Notes under the pieces: model-generated | Database searches by the model: none | What the model was told of the DNA's origin: nothing | Seen by the model: only the letters and a program-made list of their open reading frames with translations | Translations under genes and position numbers: made by a program | Shown here: piece after piece, positions 31,309 through 33,653 of the stretch | How the letters are laid out: each line of letters opens with the position of its first letter | Numbering within the stretch: position 1 is the first letter of the stretch | Origin: Halorubrum tebenquichense DSM 14210 | GTDB lineage: Archaea; Halobacteriota; Halobacteria; Halobacteriales; Haloferacaceae | DNA: 33,653 nt | NCBI RefSeq assembly: GCF_000337415.1 | Contig: NZ_AOJD01000072.1 | Location: 6,436-40,088, forward strand | Direction: 5' to 3'

Positions 31309-31602
31309 ATGCCGAGTTCCAATGGGCCGCAGAAGGCGACTCGCGACAAGCTCTCGAACAAACCCCGCAACCGCGGCACCTCTCCGCCGCAGCGAGCGAT
31401 TCAGGAGTTCGACGAGGGGTCGCAGGTCCACCTCAAGATCGACCCGAGCGTCCCCAAGGGACGTTTCCACCCGCGCTTCGACGGCCGGACGGGCACCGTC
31501 GTCGGCAAGCAGGGGTCGGCGTTCAAGGTGGAGATCCCGGACGGCGGCAAGACGAAGACGCTCATCGTCACCGCCGCCCACATGCGCGCCCAGCAGAACT
31601 GA
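31309..31602 (+). CDS. rpl21e: 50S ribosomal protein L21e
   Basis: A 97-residue basic protein with the L21e pattern: [23 protein letters not shown], then the SH3-like core [43 protein letters not shown] and a terminal [12 protein letters not shown]. It is a core large-subunit protein of archaea and eukaryotes. The rpo4 start follows one base after its stop. The order L21e, Rpo4, DUF655, KsgA is conserved in many archaea, which supports all four calls. Confidence 0.96.
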   Translation: MPSSNGPQKATRDKLSNKPRNRGTSPPQRAIQEFDEGSQVHLKIDPSVPKGRFHPRFDGRTGTVVGKQGSAFKVEIPDGGKTKTLIVTAAHMRAQQN

Positions 31603-31603
31603 G

Positions 31604-31960
31604 ATGACGATCTTCAAAGAGAAGCTCGACGAGGAGTACGTCACCGTCTCCGAGGCGAAGGAGATCCTCGTGGAGATCGAAGACGAGCGCGCGGCCGACG
31701 AGGACCGTGACCTCCGCTACGAGCTGGCGCGCGCGATCGAGCACGTCAACCGGTTCGCGGACCTCGACGCCGACGAGTCCCGCGAGCTGGTCGAGGAGCT
31801 GACGGAGCTCGACCAGATCGACGTGCCGACCGCCGTGAAGATCACGGACCTGCTCCCGGAGGACCGCACCGAGCTCCGCTCGGTGTTCGCTCAGGAGCGC
31901 TACTCGCTCGACGGCGAGGAGCTCGACGAGATCCTCGACGTCGTCGCGAAGTACGCCTGA
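31604..31960 (+). CDS. rpoF: DNA-directed RNA polymerase subunit Rpo4 (RpoF)
   Basis: A 118-residue acidic helical protein of the Rpb4 family: [57 protein letters not shown], and the HRDC-like end [38 protein letters not shown]. With Rpo7 it forms the polymerase stalk that binds the emerging RNA. One base separates it from the L21e stop, so both come from one message. Confidence 0.95.
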   Translation: MTIFKEKLDEEYVTVSEAKEILVEIEDERAADEDRDLRYELARAIEHVNRFADLDADESRELVEELTELDQIDVPTAVKITDLLPEDRTELRSVFAQERYSLDGEELDEILDVVAKYA

Positions 31961-32084
31961 CCGCGGACCGCCCCGTCCCCCGGCCACCCCGTTTTCGGCC
32001 GTCCGGTTTTCCGGCCGCGTGCTCCGCGGCGGTTCCGCGCGTTCGACCCGTCTCGTTCGAGCGAGCGCCCGCTCTCGCCAGCGG

Positions 32085-32090
32085 TTTTTT
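32085..32090 (+). terminator. T-run after the L21e-Rpo4 unit
   Basis: Six T in GCGGTTTTTTCACCGC, about 125 bases past the rpo4 stop and just before the DUF655 gene, fit archaeal T-tract termination. GCGG and CCGC flank the tract as short inverted arms. Confidence 0.5.
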
Positions 32091-32115
32091 CACCGCTCGG
32101 AGCGATAAACGATAC

Positions 32116-32748
32116 ATGGACCACGCCGACGGCGACGGGACGCCGGGCGACGATCGAGACGGGGGTGACGACGCCGCGGACGCCGGAGCGGACGGCGTCG
32201 ACGACGGCGGTCCCACCGCCGTCCTGCTCGACGTGCTGCCGAACGGCCGCCCGGACGACGACCGCCCGCAGTCGCGCAAGTCGCCGGTGGCGTACGGACT
32301 CGGGGACGCCTCGTTCGCGCTGTACGAGTTGTCGCTCGACGGCGACGCGGACGTCTCGGTCGGCGACCGGATCGCGCTCGACGGTTCCGCGGTCGGCCGG
32401 TACCGCGAGGTGTCGTTCGACGACCTCACCCGGAACGCGGCCGCGGAGATCGAGTACGCGGTCGAGGCGATCGTCGAGGCCGACGAGGAGCGGTTCGTCG
32501 ACTTCTACAACGAGGCGGGCCCGATCACGCTCCGGCTCCACCAGCTGAACCTGCTGCCGGGGATCGGCAAGAAGCTGCGGAACGATCTGTTGGACGAGCG
32601 GAAGCGCGGCCCGTTCGAGGGCTTCGACGACGTCGAGGAGCGCATCGCCGGCCTCCACCGCCCCCGGGAGGTAATCTTAGAACGGATCGTCGAGGAGATC
32701 CGCGAGTCCGACCTGAAGTACCGGACGTTCGTCGGCCGCGAGGAGTGA
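32116..32748 (+). CDS. DUF655 family predicted nucleic-acid-binding protein
   Basis: A 210-residue protein. After an acidic, disordered lead of about 30 residues comes the DUF655 domain: AVLLDVLPNGRPDDDRPQS, an OB-like part (VSVGDRIALDG), and a helix-hairpin-helix region LNLLPGIGKKLRNDLLDERKRGPFEGFDDVEERI. It ends with VILERIVEEIRESDLKYRTFVG. The family is archaeal and sits between rpo4 and ksgA in many genomes, suggesting a role in RNA or ribosome biology. The exact activity is unknown. Confidence 0.9.
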   Translation: MDHADGDGTPGDDRDGGDDAADAGADGVDDGGPTAVLLDVLPNGRPDDDRPQSRKSPVAYGLGDASFALYELSLDGDADVSVGDRIALDGSAVGRYREVSFDDLTRNAAAEIEYAVEAIVEADEERFVDFYNEAGPITLRLHQLNLLPGIGKKLRNDLLDERKRGPFEGFDDVEERIAGLHRPREVILERIVEEIRESDLKYRTFVGREE

Positions 32749-32764
32749 GTCGGGCCGCTGTTTT

Positions 32765-32780
32765 CCGTCAGTTCTGACGG
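32765..32780. promoter_or_regulatory. Short perfect inverted repeat between DUF655 and ksgA genes
   Basis: CCGTCAG and CTGACGG surround TT, 17 bases past the DUF655 stop. The two-base centre is too tight for a good RNA hairpin with all pairs closed. It may be a partial terminator hairpin or a protein site; it is far from the ksgA TATA-like box. Confidence 0.4.
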
Positions 32781-32854
32781 TTCCGGCGGTCGCATCGCTC
32801 CCGAAGGGTTCGCGGACGTCGACCGCGACCCGCCGTAGCGTCCCGGAAACGAGA

Positions 32855-32862
32855 CTTTTACC
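32855..32862 (+). promoter_or_regulatory. TATA-like box of the ksgA gene
   Basis: CTTTTACC precedes the ATG at 32886 by about 27 bases, so ksgA can be transcribed separately from the DUF655 gene as a leaderless message. Confidence 0.45.
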
Positions 32863-32885
32863 CGAACTCCGCGTGTATCGCGGCC

Positions 32886-33653
32886 ATGACCGACTCATCG
32901 ACGGGTGAAGACGCCGCGTACGGGGACCGCGACCCCGACGCGCTCGCGAGGCGGGCCGGCTCGCGCGCCGACCCCGACCGCGACCAGCACTTCCTCGTCG
33001 ACGACCGGGTCCTCGACCGGATCCCCGGCTACCTCCCGGACGACGCCGACCGAAGCCGTCTCTTGGAGATCGGCGGCGGCGCGGGCGCGCTCACGGACCG
33101 CCTGCTGGCGGCGGCGACCGCTCCTTCGACCGCCGGTGCGACCGCCGACACGGCCGCGGACGTGACTGGCGACACGGCCGCTGACGCGGCGGCCGAACCG
33201 GGGAACGTGACAGTGATCGAGCGTGACGCGGCCTTCGCCGACTTCCTCCGCGAGGAGTTCGCGACCGCGATCGCGGACGGCCTGCTCGACGTGGTGGAGG
33301 GCGACGCGCTCGACGTCGACCTCCCGCCCTTTACCGCCTGCGTCGCGAACCTCCCGTACGGCGTCTCCTCGGAGATCGCCTTCCGGCTGCTCCCCGAGAA
33401 GAAGCCGCTCGTGTTGATGTTCCAGGCGGAGTTCGCCGAGCGCATGGTGGCGTCGGCCGGCGAGTCCGAGTACGGCCGGCTCTCGGTCTCCGCGCAGCAC
33501 TACGCCGACGTGGAGATCGTCGAGCGCGTCCCGAAGGAGGCGTTCGACCCGCAGCCGGCCGTCGAGAGCGCGGTCGTGCGCTGTACCCCTCGCGACCCCG
33601 ACTACGCCGTCGGCGACGAGGCGTTCTTCCTCCGGTTCGTGAAGGCGCTTTTC
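32886..33653 (+). CDS. ksgA: 16S rRNA dimethyladenosine transferase KsgA/Dim1; 3' end outside window
   Basis: The frame is open for 256 codons to the window edge. Signatures are DPDRDQHFLVDDRVLDRI at the start, the SAM-binding LEIGGGAGALT (residues 60-70), VIERD, the catalytic NLPYGVSSEI, MFQAEFAERMV, YGRLSV and FDPQPAVESAVVR. The enzyme dimethylates two adjacent adenosines near the 3' end of 16S rRNA late in small-subunit assembly. Between the first SAM loop and VIERD lies an Ala/Thr/Asp-rich insert of about 25-30 residues (roughly 75-106), where homologs have only a short turn. Position after DUF655 is the conserved archaeal order. Confidence 0.93.
   Translation, partial: MTDSSTGEDAAYGDRDPDALARRAGSRADPDRDQHFLVDDRVLDRIPGYLPDDADRSRLLEIGGGAGALTDRLLAAATAPSTAGATADTAADVTGDTAADAAAEPGNVTVIERDAAFADFLREEFATAIADGLLDVVEGDALDVDLPPFTACVANLPYGVSSEIAFRLLPEKKPLVLMFQAEFAERMVASAGESEYGRLSVSAQHYADVEIVERVPKEAFDPQPAVESAVVRCTPRDPDYAVGDEAFFLRFVKALF

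Noticed and set aside
30181..31644. Longer MptA with a 179-residue N-terminal extension
   Set aside because: The extension crosses the L21e promoter and gene on the other strand and is unlike MptA; the family start MSHQLPD is present at 31107.
1..33653. Prophage, insertion sequence or genomic island
   Set aside because: No transposase, integrase, capsid or restriction genes are seen, and base composition is even apart from short promoter islands.

Overview
The window comes from a halophilic archaeon. The DNA is very GC-rich with strong GC at third codon positions, and the proteins are highly acidic. Many genes have a TATA-like box about 25-30 bases before the start codon and no room for a 5' leader. 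The gene content (haloarchaeal ba3-type oxidase, CheF, MptA, the L21e-Rpo4-DUF655-KsgA block) points to class Halobacteria. Halorubrum or a close relative is my best guess, from general look only. I see no tRNA, rRNA, CRISPR array, transposase or phage gene.

Layout. (1) 1-8140: respiration and redox. The tail of a heme o synthase gene, an Rdx (SelT/W/H-like) protein, a membrane protein, a copper P-type ATPase with a small membrane protein, and divergently a ba3-type oxidase operon (small subunit, subunit II, subunit I, CbaC-like). A zinc-finger-like small protein, a thioredoxin-like protein and a tiny membrane protein follow. (2) 8150-11810: a SufU/IscU scaffold, a zinc-ribbon autoantigen-like protein, phosphoglucosamine mutase and a lipoprotein. 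(3) 11839-20715: signal transduction. Two RecA/KaiC-like proteins, one with a broken Walker A, and a small acidic protein sit beside cheW and the divergent, tightly overlapped operon cheB-cheA-cheR-HEAT protein-cheF. (4) 20799-24513: HAD phosphatase, class II aldolase, ribose-1,5-bisphosphate isomerase and PfkB kinase. Together they match the non-carboxylating pentose bisphosphate pathway of haloarchaea, which converts ribose 1-phosphate to DHAP and glycolaldehyde without RuBisCO. (5) 24586-29740: a lipoprotein, asparaginase, a small membrane protein, a DUF255 thioredoxin-fold protein and a TrmB-type regulator. (6) 29741-30180: a gene-free block rich in inverted and direct repeats. (7) 30181-33653: MptA, then L21e, Rpo4, DUF655 and a KsgA/Dim1 gene cut by the window end.

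The most interesting signals are: the four-gene pentose bisphosphate cluster, including a kinase with a long acidic tail carrying a tryptophan heptad; symmetric operator-like sequences in the divergent che and oxidase promoters; a repeat block at 29757-30120 that shares a segment with 8031-8065 on the opposite strand; and three minus-strand genes whose stop-codon region is duplicated in tandem just downstream.
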